Source: Polyodon spathula
Lineage: Eukaryota > Chordata > Actinopteri > Acipenseriformes > Polyodontidae
DNA length: 64,000 bases
Direction: 5' to 3'
Assembly: GCF_017654505.1 (NCBI RefSeq)
Contig: NC_054547.1
Coordinates: forward strand, 25,115,975 to 25,179,974
Part shown: positions 1 to 13,180 of the stretch, piece after piece
How the letters are laid out: every line of letters starts with the position of its first letter
How positions within the stretch are numbered: position 1 is the first letter of the stretch
The notes under the pieces: model-generated
The model's database searches: none
Told to the model about the DNA's origin: nothing
The model's input: only the letters and a program-made list of their open reading frames with translations
Position numbers and translations under genes: made by a program

Positions 1-647
1 AAAAATAACAATTTCACGGCATCAAGGAAACAATTTGTAGATGACATCAGCAACTGCTATTTGTAGTGCCATTTACAGCTAACGATGCAATGGCATTTTA
101 AATCACAATATTATGAAGCAGGTGGGGCCAGTTAAGTTGAAAGTGAAATCCTGTTTTCTCAATGCCAGATAGATTGTTCTGTTGCTTCAAATGTCCATAG
201 AGGCATGTCACTTCATTACGGGTGCCATGCTGCAGGTGTCACGTAATGTCAGTTTTACTATTTCAGCTGTAAAGCAGTTGTTTAGGAAAGTTGTTACCAT
301 GTTAAAAGCTCAGATTCCTCAGTAACATGAGAAAGCAGATCACAATAAACTAATGTATAGCCACCGTATCCCCATGTGAACATAAGTGACATACAGACAG
401 CCAGACAGGTTCCTCCATATGCACCTAGCCCCAGATCCTGATACTCCTCATAACTAAAGAATGTCCTTTTCAAGTTTCATCACCGAATAAGCACTTATTC
501 ATTCTGGGACATTGTAGTTTTTAACCAAGGTTTTAAATTCTAATTTTAAAACCTTGGCTCCACAGGCTGCACAAGCTGTCAAACCGGTCTGCTGCAAGAT
601 ATACAGGCCCAGCAAGTGGGAAAAAGTCAGGTCTGATGGGTAGTTAC
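1..647. other. KLHL24 intron, no other feature seen
   Basis: This stretch lies downstream (minus strand) of the 648-832 KLHL24 exon and should be intron leading to the later Kelch exons outside the window. The splice donor of that exon starts at 647. I see no coding exon, RNA gene or clear repeat here. Confidence 0.6.
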
Positions 648-832
648 CCGAGACGAGGATGTCATTCCTCAAAGCGCAGACTGCATATTCAGATTTGGTG
701 AATTCCGGAAGTTTGGCCAGAGACTTCCACTCTCCCGTCACTGGATCGTAGCATTCGGTGTAGGGGAGGTTAAACCCCCCCACTCGCTCACAGCCCCCGA
801 CCACCACGATCACCTCCGAAAAGCCTGTGGAT
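648..832 (-). CDS. KLHL24: KLHL24 coding exon, first Kelch repeats
   Basis: This internal exon of KLHL24 is 185 nt. The minus-strand acceptor is a CAG after a pyrimidine-rich run, and the donor is GTAACT. It encodes the start of the Kelch beta-propeller, including the segment VVVGGCERVGGFNLPYTECY and the double-Gly and Tyr pattern of a Kelch blade, ending at NDILVSG. Joined to the 3701-4620 exon, the split codon gives Arg and the reading frame is continuous. In KLHL24 the propeller recruits substrates (keratin 14 and glutamate receptor subunits are known in mammals) to CUL3-RBX1. The remaining four or so blades must lie to the left of position 1. No lesion is visible, and the protein is nearly identical to mammalian KLHL24 as I remember it. 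Confidence 0.93.
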
Positions 833-3700
833 CTGTAAGGGAGAAAGCGCAAATCAGCAGGGAAACGATAACATAAGGGCAGTAATGAATGAAAGGAGAC
901 CGTGCTCCTCCAGTTCCAAGCAGCTGTCTGATCGCAGGGCTTGTCTGTTCTTAAAAAGGATCCCCCTCAGCCACAACAACTTCGTAACTCACTCACCTCT
1001 CTGAGTTTCAAACAGTGTCACCTATATGCTGACCCAGTTTAGTCCTTCTTTGTGTTTAGATATTCACTAATATGGCTCCCTTCATGTTTTCAGTATATTA
1101 ACCCTTTGTTTTACTGTTACTTTTACATTTTTTATGAATAATTAAATGCTGATCACTGTTTCATTAGAGTACCTAGAGAGTAATCACACAGTTTCTGAAT
1201 ATTCAATGTCTTTCTTTTTCAGGGTGCTTCTTTGTGAATTGGTGAAAGGTGTTTCGTTAGGATTTTAGGAGTTGGTGACACTAAATTTCAGTAAAAACGT
1301 TATTGTATCAACATATGCTAAATAAATTGGGGTTATAACCAAGTAAATTAAGTACCGCACTCTAATGTCACAAGAATGATTGTTAAAAACATATCTGCAT
1401 TTACATTGGAAACACTTCTCATCCAAACAGTTGTTTATCTTTCATGTACATACAGGCTACTGTTGTTTATTAGAGAAGCTTATTGTTTAAATACTTGTTT
1501 TTTCTCCCATCAGTCCTGTTCTAAACCAGCTGTAGAGCCTTAAAATGCAAATTCAAGCTATTAAGTTAAATTAATAAAAAAAAAAAAAAAAAAAGGAAGA
1601 CAAAACCGGTTTGGAAGGAAAACAAAGCGGCGTGGCGGAATATGAAATTCAAATTACCCAGAGACAGAAAGTTCAGCCCTTGGGGAGCTTCTTGTCCAGA
1701 CAAAGGCAGCAGCCAGTTTTCTGCCTGGATACTGACACTGCACACTGTGATCCTGATACATGACACCCAGCAGATAACATCTCTTATGCAGATACTCTAA
1801 CCAGCATAAACAAACCAACTTGGTGCTTCAGAACAATGAACCTTCCTTTTTTCTGCTGATGTCTTTTCTACAGAAAGATTACACCTGTATCCTGAAGTTC
1901 CCCTTTCCCAAGGCAGGTTAATTTCTAAAGCACGTATTAAATAGCTTATAACTACACTAATTCCCTGCAATACAAAACAAAGCTGTCCAACTCCTTTAAA
2001 ACAAAAAAGCAGAAACCAAAAGTGGTGTGTATGAACAATGAGATAACTACAGCAACAACTAAAGTCACAGTTCAAGTAGAAAAACCACACTGACCATAAT
2101 GCTTGGCATGCAGGAGAAAACTTTTATGGATCTAGGTTTGTTATTTATTTTGCACAAAACAATACATGAAACTACCATTATCGGAGATTCTATATTTCAT
2201 GTCTTTTTCTACCGTTGTGGAAATCTCTTCGTCTCCTGTCTAGAAAGCTTTGCAGATTCCCCAGTTACTGTACCTTAACCACACTTACCTGAGTTCAGTT
2301 TCAGGCTCTTTTGTGTTTGTCTCAATAAAATGAAGTACTGAGCTTGTTTGTTTTGCTCTGGTTGCGCAAGCAGGCATAAACCACAACCTACACATGTTAA
2401 TAAAGGAAACAGTAGCTGACCTATACACTGTCGTCAAGTTATTATGAAGTACTTTTATTGTATTGATTAAATGTAGGACATTGAGTCACTTCATAGGCCG
2501 GTGAAGCATTCAAATAGATGAATAACTTTACAAATAAATTACATGGGCAGTTCTCAAATAAGTAAACACTACTACCTTCACCACTACTATCCTTGCTTTC
2601 ACAACCCTGGTACACAAACTGGCAAAAACAAACCATGTAAAACAAGATGACATGTAGGCCTAAACGTGACACAACTGAAAGTATTAAAAATCCAATCCTT
2701 ACACCACTACAGTTTTCTGTAAATTACACTCAGGGGACGCACATTGTGTCATGTTGAAAGTAATACCACACTCTCAGGACTACTGTATATATTATCACTG
2801 TTTACTTATAAGCCTACCGATATCATTTAAGCAGCGTTACAAACACAAAATCCACATAAAAGTACCTTTGAAAGTCTTCAACAGAGAACTTGACATTTAC
2901 TTGTACTAAGGCTCCCCTATCCTTTAATCTTTTAATGCGAGCAGATAGAAAATAAGTCACCTGTCTTTATTTGAATCCTTAGTTTGCTTTCATCTTTGAC
3001 AAAAGAATATACTACTTGTAGTAGGCAAATAACAGAAAAGGTGTAGTACATTTCTGCAGATACTAGTAAGTCAGGAAGTGTTCTTTTTAGACTAAAAAAT
3101 GTAAAGGGAAAGGAATACAGAAACACAAATAAGAAACTAGATGGTGAGAAGTATTCAACGAAGACATTTTGAAATGTATGTGTGTTGGTGGCTAGTAACT
3201 AAACTGTGGCGCTGTCTATTACTTTACCCACTAAGAAATAATACGTCCCTGTCAAAGCTATGCAAACCTGCCTGGTCTAGCTGACACTACATACTGTATT
3301 TGATGAGGTTACACTGTTTTGCTCAACACAGATGAAGTACCATTACTTTAACTGAAATACGATCACTATACTTAAAACAAATGTCCAACATCACGTCAGT
3401 ATTTGTTCTACAACTATCAGAACTCAGACTTGATAAACAGTCAAAAGTTACAGTCCCTTCTATACAAATCAGTTAGGTTCGCTCAATTAAGAAGTGAACC
3501 GAAAGGAGTAAGGCAGTCATTAATATTTTCCTATATCTGCAGCGTCCTGTTTAAGTCATACATTTTGGCACTATGAGTACCAGGGTCATGAAAGCGACAT
3601 TACAGAGGAGGCCTATGTGCAAGTACCTTATTCCTCTCATTTGATGTATACTGCAGCTGCACTAGTTTCAACCCCCAGTCTCATGACTTGTGACCCCTAC
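833..3700. other. KLHL24 intron (about 2.9 kb)
   Basis: This is the intron between the BTB-BACK exon and the first Kelch exon. The donor is GTAGGG, read on the minus strand at 3700-3695. It contains a 19-20 nt poly(A) run near 1575 and otherwise AT-rich unique-looking sequence. Short open frames here have no recognisable similarity. Confidence 0.85.
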
Positions 3701-4620
3701 CTGCGAGGTCTGGTCCTGGGGGACATCATCTCGTTGCCCAGCACATGGTACCTCCGGGCCTCGTGCAGCAGCTGGTAGCACTCGGGGGAGTTCTGGATGA
3801 TCTGGTCTCCCTCCACCGTCTGGACGAAGTAGTTGGGGTGCAGCAGGGGCATTCTAACGTGATGGAGCAGATCCTTGAGTATGGGCCTCCTGTAGTCCAC
3901 GTCGTGGTAGACCCAGCGCATGACGGCCTCAAAGACCGTCTCCTCCTTGCTGACGACCAGCTCATCACTGGAGATGATCTCCACCAGCTCGTCTCGGTGC
4001 AGGTCCAGGAACTCCTCATGCTGGGCCACGTCTGTGAAGTTCTGCTGGGCGTAGGTCCTGCAGCGGCTGGCCAGGTGCTTGAGCGAGTGGGTGTCTGCAA
4101 AGCGCTGGATGCCCAGACAGTTGCAGGGATCCAGCTGGTCCTCCAGGAACTTGGCGCAAGCGTCGCGCAGGACCCCGATCTGGAAGAGGCTGGAGGTCTC
4201 GAAGAGGAACTGGACGTTCTCTGTGGTGATCTTGGCCTTGCCTGAGTAGACGTACTGCAGGAAGCTGTCCATGGCTTCAGCCAGGATGCCGTTGATCTCC
4301 ACCAGCATCTCGCGGCTCTCACGGTGGTCGTTGCAGAACATGGCCCGGAAGTAACTGCTGCAGGCCGAAAGGATGGCGCGGTGGCAGGGGAACTCGCGGC
4401 CCTCCACGCAGATGATCACGTCGGTGAAGAGACGGCTATCCCTGAACTCGTTGAGCACCTGCAGGATGCCATCGCCGTGAGTCGACCCCGAGCAGAAATC
4501 GAAGATGTCATGGTTCCCCGGCGTCTTGGAGTCCCCCTCGAAGACCTTTCGCTTGGTGGCTGGGGAATCGTGTACCCCATGGTTGTCCCTGTTTAATCTC
4601 CTGCCTAGAATTAACACCAT
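3701..4620 (-). CDS. KLHL24: KLHL24 first coding exon: BTB and BACK domains
   Basis: This large exon encodes residues 1-306 of KLHL24, a substrate adaptor of the CUL3-RING ubiquitin ligase that acts in the cytoplasm. The start codon at 4618-4620 begins MVLILGRRLNR, the N-terminus known for this family. An in-frame Met four codons upstream exists but lies just 3' of a splice-acceptor-like AG, so it is probably not used. The BTB domain runs over roughly residues 60-135 (LFTDVIICVEGREFPCHRA, then FCNDHRESREMLVEINGI), and the BACK domain over about 165-270 (LDPCNCLGIQRFADTHSL, EEFLDLHRDELVEIISSDEL, VFEAVMRWVYHD). The exon ends at MSPRTRPRR with a clean donor. The antisense strand is also open for long stretches, but only this strand gives a known protein. 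Residue 29 is Gly where the mammalian protein has Met (see findings). Confidence 0.95.
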
Positions 4621-5282
4621 AGCTGCATTCACCTACCTGCTCACTCTTCCACAAACAAGCAACAGAAGGGCTGTTCTTCCTAGAAAGGAAAATATGCAAA
4701 CATTAATTTCAATTTACAGAGTAACTGAATTGATAATAAGCACTCTCATACTGAAGGGACAAGGTAATTAGATAATTACATAAACATAATTACAGTTACA
4801 TTGAACTAGAGCTTGAACTATAGAAAAATTCAGCAGATAAAAAATTCAATCTTGACTTCAACTCAGGAACAAAGTATAAATAAAGAAATAATATTATCTA
4901 AACAGATTTCAGCAAAAATATTAAGATTTTAGTTACAGCTCACAAGTGTAAACATGATTGCAGCTTTTCCCTTTTCAATTGCCAAACTGACAAAAATGTA
5001 ATGGTATAATCCTAATGCAGATAAAGTCTATCAATGGGGGGAGGCTACAGCATTTTACAAAATGATAAAAGTATGTGAATCTAAAACTATTCCAACACTT
5101 GAAGACACTGACTAAGACTTCTAGTCAAAACGTAGGTCACTAAATGTGTGCTTCCTGAGTGGTTAACAGTTATAGATGCCAAGACATAACTGGCTGCAGT
5201 AGTGCTATTTATCACTGAAAATGCTCAAAACAATTACTAGTAGCTGCTGGGTTAATCAGCTGGGGTACCCTTATCAAAGTCT

Positions 5283-5345
5283 ACAATGTGTAATAAAGCA
5301 CAGTGAAAGTATGATAAACCATAGGTAAGCATTGTAAAACACAGG
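5283..5345 (+). repeat. Degenerate AAGCA-type short repeat
   Basis: This is a run of imperfect units around TAAAGCACAGTGAAAGTATG and GTAAGCATTGTAAAACACAG. A reverse-complement relative lies at 49036-49115. It is probably part of an old dispersed fish repeat that also includes the tail that follows. Confidence 0.4.
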
Positions 5346-5409
5346 TTAGTTCCTGCCCTAATGATAAAGATATTTGTATATGATACTTTATATTGTAATA
5401 TTTTGTAAC

Positions 5410-5478
5410 AACTGTAAGTCGCTGTGGATAACGGCATCTGCTAAGAAATACATTATTATTATTTATTATTATTATTAC
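5410..5478 (+). repeat. SINE/L2-type 3' tail with (ATT)n
   Basis: The sequence GTAAGTCGCTGTGGATAACG followed by GCATCTGCTAAGAAATA and an ATT-rich tail is the conserved 3' end shared by many fish SINEs and L2-like LINEs. The body of the element upstream is too diverged to delimit. Confidence 0.7.
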
Positions 5479-8186
5479 AACAGCTTAATGAATGTTACGT
5501 GAGTTAGCATTAAACACAGCAGTCTCAGAGCTAAACGTTTCAATTCATAACATACCTCCCCACTCCCCACACAGACAACTCCATGAATTTGGAACATTAG
5601 GTAAAAAAGTCAAGAATATTGTGCAACCCTCACTGTTGTTCAACGACAACAGGACTTTCTTATCAGGTTCAAATAAATGCAAATTATTCCGAAATGATGC
5701 AACATTTCTAAGTATTTGCCTGTGAAAAATAAGAGCTCAAGTTGAGCTTGAAAAAGAGTCAGCACACAAGGAAATGAAGTTCCTTGTAATCCACTATAGC
5801 ACCTGCACTGAAAGGTGAGCGAGAGGCAATAAGAGGAAATACTGAAACAAAGAGGGAACCAGATTAACCCTTCCCTGCCCTGGGTATGTTGCCAGATCTT
5901 CAATGCCTGTTTTCTTAAGATCAAAGATACTGGACACTGGGTAGCAATAGGCTCACTCACCTGTGGATACTTGTATAAGGAAACACTCAGTCACACAAAA
6001 AATATAATATTTCAACAGGGAACAAAGCAGGCTTTTTTGCTTGTTTTTTTTGTAACTGTTTGTTTAACTGTTAAGTTTCATTAGGAGCTTTTTAGGCTTT
6101 TAAGTTACTCTTAGACAACATAAAACCTACTAAGTGGATCTGGAGTAATTACTATTAGCAATTTCAGAAGTATAGCTTTCAGTTTAATGCAATGCTCTGT
6201 TTAGCTCAATCAGATTACAGTGTTGTTGTAAACACACAATAGCCTGCTCGTCTTGTTTATTTACAGATATTTATTGGTAGAGGTTTTCTCAAGACAAGTT
6301 AACTGATCAACTTCACTAAAACATGTATTAAATGAACTTGAAGTTTTGTACAGGAGTCGAACTTAGTTTAACGCTAATTAACAGCTTAGTTGACCAAATT
6401 ATTTTTGTGACAATAAATTCCCCTTTAAGGTCTATTATACTTCATGGAACTACATATTTAAATGAGGAAACAGAGCATTTATTATGAATACTATACCATC
6501 TAAGAAACAAAGTTTGAATGAAAGCAAAGCATGACATACCGGTCCTTATTCAACACAGCTAGTACTTTGAAGGAGTGTGTATTGAAAGAAAAGTATACAC
6601 CCTGAAACTTGGGGAAATTATCAATAACAAACCTATAACAAACCTATAACCATTAAAATATGTCTTTCAATATATTTTAAAGGCCTTGTGAAAAGGGACT
6701 ACTAAAACTATACCTTTCTCTACGCAGTTAATAAGCAGAACCACATTAGCAAAATACTGTAGCACAACATTATTTGAGCTCCTGAAAAGCTTCACAGGTA
6801 GCACTTTTAAGAAGTGCTAAGTGAGTCACCTGTTGGAAAAGTCTGGTAATTACTGTTCTTTATAGAAGTTATTCTCCACTGACTCACCAAACTGTTCAAA
6901 GCAATGCACAGAATACGTGATTTTATCCTAATCTTAATTAGGATACTTTTTTAAATGACTTTTTTAATCTTGAAGATTAAAATTACTGCAGTTCGGTCAG
7001 TGGTACACGGAGTACATAGCTTTACTATTCAGCGCCTCAGCAGCGTTTTGAAGATTGTGTGTGTTTATTGATAAACTTCTCCAGCTAAGTTCTTCCATTC
7101 CATTGTACAGCATGCGTTGAGTTGTGCAATAACAGTTAACCACTTGAATTGTTTTTTTGTTTTTTTTTTAATTTAACTGCATACTCATATGTAATTAACC
7201 TGATCACTACCTATTCTAATTAAAATTACTTTACAATACTGATAAAGCATAATGTACCAAGTGCCTCAATTAATTAATGAGAAATCTGCTAAATATGAAA
7301 TTGTCTAAAATATCTAGCTACTATTTCTGTTCATATAGTATGTTGAAGTTAGGTATGTTTAAGTTATTATTAAATGTATAATTATTATTGGAATAAGTAC
7401 CTGCCCATTTATAATGTCAAGTTAAACATATTGACTAAATACATGTTATTCACGCAACATTTTATACTCAATGTTACTGCCAGCTGTAATTTTGCCGGAC
7501 TCCTTTGTACAGTCATATGATGGCTTGGATCTAATCTGTGGTCAAGATAACTAAAACGGCCAGTTCTCAATTCCACTTCCTAGGTCTAACTTCCCCGTGG
7601 TCACTCAGATTTGAGAATAACATAACATTTACGCGCGTATCCACAACAAAGAACTGCACAGTACTGTATGCAAACTGCGCCCCCAGTGATGAAACTGGAT
7701 CTGTGACGCACATCAAAATCAAATGCTTTTTTTCCAAGTTCAACACCACAAAACAAGGAATTCGTGTGTACTCTAAATTAAAACAACGACAATAATTCAC
7801 ATGTTCGTGTTTTTTTTTTTTTAAAAACGATTAACTATGACTATTGTTATTACTGTTTCAGAATTGTTTTTTTTAAAAAAAAGCTATTTATGCCACGTAT
7901 AAAACAATCTTTTTCTTTAAATGGATGTAAACAAGAAGAGTTCTATCTGGGTCACGTGGCAGAACAAAACATTTCTCAATGATTTCGCGTTTTATCAGCA
8001 CCTCTACAGTCGCCTCTAGAGTGCGAGTCCTCAGGACATGCAAAATACAAATATGATAACGTTCTCTACAAATACAACTAAAAAACTGAATGTAGATAAT
8101 TTAAGTAAATTACATCAGCACCACTTATCAAAAGCATCAACTCGTCAAACTGCAACTAAGTTATGTGTTGTTTTTAACGTAAACTC

Positions 8187-8224
<38 letters not shown>

Positions 8225-8312
8225 ACTTAATATATATATATATATATATGTGTATTGTGTGGTACACGTGTGTGTGTGTGTGGCAGTATTGTTCAGAACA
8301 ACGTCTTTTTCA

Positions 8313-8368
<56 letters not shown>

Positions 8369-8391
8369 AATATAATATAATATATATATAA
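8187..8391. repeat. Compound (GT)n/(TA)n microsatellite
   Basis: Alternating GT and TA dinucleotide blocks occur in three clusters, broken by short unique sequence. Several small open frames across it are artefacts of the dinucleotide repeat. Confidence 0.95.
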
Positions 8392-9910
8392 ACAATCACA
8401 TGTATAACTTGAATGTATATTATTATATCGTAGCATCACTTTTTTTTTGCGTTGTTATTTGAAAATGTAATATAATAATTATATAAATAAAAAATTATAT
8501 TAAACCTGTTTAAATAAATTACACGTGGTTTATTTGAAAGGTAAATTGTGAAATCAATCACACTTTGTAGATGAAGTATTATCATTTAATGTTTTCCATT
8601 CTTACCTTTCAATAGTTTTGGAGACTTTCCTTGAGGAGAATAAAATATAAAGGAAAATCAATATAGTTTTTTTTTTTTTTTTTTTTTTTCTGCAGAAAAT
8701 TAAAATCCGTTTCTGTTTTCACCCAGCAGATGAAAGTAGATTGTATATCGAAATATATGTAACATCAATACATTCTCTCTGTCTGATGGAACAAAGCACT
8801 TTATAAACATCGGTTTGCATAGCACAGAAATATAAGTCTTCAGGAAATACGCAAACACACGAGAAACTCAATCAGCTGGGGAGCGGTGAGTTGTGGGATG
8901 TGTATTTCTCCACTCAGTCTGTTCAAGAGAGAAACATGGGGGCAAAGCATATTTTTACACTACATTCCCCAGAACTTTTATCGAGCCGGTACCACACGTG
9001 TGTTTGCTTTCGTTGGCCGGCTGTTTTGTTTGCAAACAATGTGCCTTCTCAAGTAAGCGCGTGTTAGCATATTTACTGCGCCACAAGGGTGCAGGCGACT
9101 GAGGAAGGCATGATTTTCAGCGTTTTTGTAGGAACATTTGACACGTTTTTATAAAGGTTAGGACCCTGTCTGGGGATTTTGGCTTTTGCTGTTAAGGTTT
9201 ACTAATAGCGTTTGGAAATAAGGCGGTAGGGGAATCAATTGCATTATAGACCTGACTACAAAAATAGCCTAATGTGTCAATTATAACCTACCCCTGTCCG
9301 TTGCACAGGGGCATTCTTATTTCATACATGACAACAGTCACTGTATGTCGGGATAGTCCCTATGTCCTGGCATATGTCCCGTGTCCCGATGCACAGAAAG
9401 AAAGTCCCGATATTTACCGATAGGAAATAAAAAAGCATTTATTATGCACAGTTAGTGAAAACCACATGCTGTACATAGTATGACTGACACACCTGCTGAT
9501 CACTAACTTATACAAAGGAAAGAACGCTTCATTGTGTCTTTTTTTACTGTCACGATGGTCGTGTAGTGTTGAGTGGGGGGTGGGGTGGGTACGCCTATTA
9601 TATGAACATGTGTAATGCATAAGTACAGTATAGCCAACATTAATGAAATATTTTAAAGACTAAAGGTAGAAACTGCTCTGGTTGAGGATATTTTAGAAAT
9701 ACCTCACAACAAATTGAAAAATGTTCTTACGTGGAAGGTGGTGTAGTTCAAGTATTATTAGATGAGTAGGTTTTAATTAAAAGGGGAGCAGGAACAAGGA
9801 TTACATTGCCCTGAATCATATTCCCGCACTCCCAGAATACTGTCATAACGGCTGAACAGTACATGTGTCCTTGAGATGCATAACATCACAATAGTACAGT
9901 AATAGTACAG

Positions 9911-9911
<1 letters not shown>
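8392..9911. other. Intergenic, no gene recognised
   Basis: AT-rich sequence with a poly(T) run near 8668-8690. The 8880-9110 part is somewhat richer in G+C and in CACGTG-like sites and could be a promoter or 5' exon of KLHL24, but there is no direct evidence. Confidence 0.4.

Positions 9912-9969
<58 letters not shown>
9912..9969. repeat. (TA)29 microsatellite
   Basis: An uninterrupted TA dinucleotide run followed by a short (AC)n block. Confidence 0.97.
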
Positions 9970-9979
<10 letters not shown>

Positions 9980-10925
9980 CCTTGACCTTAACAAAAGGCA
10001 AAGTACAATTGTACAACAACAACTAAAACATTACATTGTTAAGCATTCCACACTTATGCATCTCCACTTACAGTTGCTGCTCCATGAATGTGGTAGCCTA
10101 ATTTAAGAAAGCTTCCTTATACCGCAATCAGATCATGGGATTGCTATGAACCTCTACCATCAAATCAAAGCATACTCATAAGCATGCCTTTTTTCAATGT
10201 TTGGATTGTATACATGCAACTATTCTAGACTCTTGTTAATTCATCAAAACATATTCAACCCTTCTTTAAAACTAACCCTGAGTAACTGCAATGTGTTGTA
10301 CTTTTTCAGTATACCAGTCTGTCGCACCCTGTAAGTTATTGTATATTCTCGTGAAGAGTCAACTAGATATTACCTTAAACCTTCTATAGTTGAAAGAGAA
10401 GCACGGAGCATAGTTTGTGCTTGGGCCACAGAACAATTGCATTGACATTGTGGTGCCACTGTATTACCACTACAGATCATTTAGTAAGGGGAAGTCTACT
10501 CTGCTTCTCATGCTTTTATAGGGATTCTTGTTCTTTCTGCTGTCAGTTACTTACCCTTCCTCAGGAACCTGTTCTAACTTCCTCCTTATGTGATATTTAG
10601 CTATTAGAAAATGGACTAAACAATTTTAGGGCAGTTGGCACATCTCTAGCCACACTGGTTTTGAGGTTCCTCTTTTCATGATTTTTTTTTCCTAAACCTT
10701 GTTTTGCCTTGTCTTTCTTGTAGTTTTAACTGCTGACTTACTGATAAAATGTACATTACCAGCTTTTTAGAAATAATAGACTAGAAGTCTTTCTAAATGT
10801 CTTTGAATCTAAATGTTTGTCCCTGAATTGATTTGGTTTCTTTTAGTATCAGTAAATTAAAAGATAGTGAGTATTTAGTACCAGTACCAATAGTACCAGT
10901 TTTTAACATGCTTCTGAAACACATT
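9980..10925. other. Intergenic, nothing recognised
   Basis: Unique-looking AT-rich sequence. No open frame here resembles a known protein. Confidence 0.5.
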
Positions 10926-11340
10926 GTGACACTGTAGCGACGACTCAGAAGCAAGGAAACTGCAATACAAGCACTAAAGTGCACTTTAATAAACAAAAGA
11001 ACACAAAAGTACAAATAAAAAGGCTCAAGGAAAAAATAAAAGTTTAAACAAAAAAATTTCAGGTTGGACAGAGCCTTCACTAAACTTTTAAAGACAATAC
11101 AGAGCCACAAACTATAATGCCACTTCACTCACCAAACTCCTCTCTCCAAATGCACCCCTGGGCTCTCCTTTTATGGGATGTGGCTGGAGTCTAATTAATC
11201 AATAATTTAGCGATTATCTATTTATGGCTCCAGCCACATTCTCACATGTTTTTGTCATGGCGGAAATAACCCTATCCTTGCCACCCCTCACCAAACACCA
11301 ATAAATATACATGGGCAGATCTCTTGCACTGCCACGAGGA
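10926..11340 (-). repeat. Dispersed repeat, family A copy 1
   Basis: Part of this segment (11179-11255) recurs in inverted orientation at about 48605-48683. Both copies contain an 11-bp inverted pair, TGTGGCTGGAG and CTCCAGCCACA, about 40-50 bp apart with an AATTAAT-like core. The left part has a CACTTTAATAAACAAAAG segment that resembles the other AT-rich repeats at 12.3 and 14.4 kb. Class unknown; outer limits are approximate. Confidence 0.5.
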
Positions 11341-12285
11341 TGTACCTAGCATGTTGGAGATTGATTGATTAACATTTCTGTCATTTTTGTACCAAACAGT
11401 GGATCACCTTTATTTAGTAACTGTTCCACCTTTTGTCTTGAGAATAATCTGTTTAAAAAACTCTGGGAGACGAGAGAAATAACTCATTATTAAAATATGC
11501 TGATTTATAGAGGAAGTTGAAACCCATTCATCAACTAAAAATGACTCCAGATGTCATTACCTGATCCTCAGTAGATAGATCAATGTGGTAATTAAATCTG
11601 GTCAGACTCAAGTGGTTTTATAAACAGGTTTTACATATTTCAGAATCATTTAACTTATCAAAATATCAGATGTGTTGGTATTTCCTGTAAATCATGTTTG
11701 TGCTGTTGACAAATCTGACTATATTATGACTAAATTAATACAAATTTAACACTTTATGTACTGTAGCTTATAAAACAGAATTTGAACCCATTCTGTATCT
11801 ATCTCGTGAGATAAAACTTTGTAAATGGGGTGTTGTCACAAAGATGGCTGCAGTGGGTGACGTCAGACCAGAACCAGGAACCAACAAATATACAACAGAG
11901 AGGTGGAGTTTGGTGAAGCTGAGCAATTGTTTGCGCTCAGCATTTAATAAGGAAACAGACAGAAAATAAAAGGTTGTAAAAGACAAGCAAAACACAGGAC
12001 ATGGCACTGGCAGCCAAATCAAAGAGACAAACAAAAACAAACTACACAGACAAACACGGTGAGCTGAAATTATTATAGCTATTACTATTACCTCCGCCTC
12101 CAATCCTGTTCTCCATTCACCCATATTACATCAACACACAACATGCAACATACAACACAGAAATACACACAGGGGCGAGGCAACATTGCCATAGGTGTAT
12201 AAGGCCATATCTATCAAAGTCTATCAAAATGCAATTTACACCAATTATTTATGAAAGAAAAACAAGTAGATGACTGTAGCAGGGC
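11341..12285. other. Intergenic, nothing recognised
   Basis: No gene or well-defined repeat recognised. Short open frames have no family signature. Confidence 0.4.
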
Positions 12286-13180
12286 AGCAAGAGAGAGCCC
12301 TGCACACCATTTAAGAGGCAGGGCAAAGCCCTGCTAATATAAAGTGTATTTGTTTTGTTAAATATGACAGCGAAAATCTATTACAAACAGTAACTAGCAT
12401 GCTGTTGCTAAACCAGCACACTTAGCAATTGTTTACTTCTCTTCAAGGTTTACTTTCCTTTACCACGACTCGTTCCGTGTCTCAAACACACTTCACTGTG
12501 CAGCCAAAGCTGCAGGTCTTTTATATTCTGGCCGAGTGATTAACTGCTTATCTTATTACCCCTCAGCTATAGTCTGCACGAGTTTAATAAGGATGAGTGA
12601 CTGTCAGCTAGTTAAATAATGAGTAGCTGATCAGTCATGCTTCCTCACAACGTTTTTAAAATATAAATAATACAAAACAATAATAAATAATATTGGCTTT
12701 CACCATCATATATACATATAAATCATAATATAAATAAATAATAAATAAAGGGGCGAGACACTTCGCCACACATGCCCCCCCTTGTGCGCAGCACACATGG
12801 TCTCATAAGGCCACCTTCCCCATACTCTCAAAGCCTCAGTTTCACCGTTCCAACCCAGGAACAGAGACAGCAATGGGCCAAGGGTAGCAGCCACGGAGGG
12901 AGGTCCTCCTCCCATGCCAACAGCTGTAGCAGCCAGGCTGACCGCACACAAGCCAGGTCATCTAGCCAAGGTAATCCTGACAATCTGCCGGCTCTCTGTG
13001 AGGGTGATCTCCTGAACTCCCCCCCTTCTCTGTAGCCAGCAGCTCTCTCTTACAGGGCTCTGGCCACCAAATTTCCTACAGCGAAACTGACCTCCTCCCC
13101 CCTCCCCCCTCTTCATGGCCGGCAGCTCCTCTCTGTGCGGCTCCGGCCACAGTATTTCCTTGCAGGATAGGCAGTGAGCC

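Larger units (their letters stand above)
4621..8186. other. KLHL24 upstream region, untranslated exon(s) not resolved
   Basis: A splice-acceptor-like AG lies 10-20 nt upstream of the KLHL24 ATG, so the 5' UTR is probably spliced and its exons and promoter should lie further right. I could not locate them. The stretch is AT-rich and holds a SINE-like tail near 5410-5475 but no other gene. Confidence 0.5.

Noticed and set aside
3745..4596. Long plus-strand open frames across the KLHL24 exon
   Set aside because: They are antisense shadows; only the minus strand encodes a conserved BTB-BACK protein.
8038..8375. Open frames in the GT/TA tract
   Set aside because: Produced by dinucleotide repeats (CVCVC and YIYIY strings).
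8880..9110. KLHL24 promoter or CpG island
   Set aside because: Only slightly richer in G+C and with a few E-box-like sites; nothing decisive.
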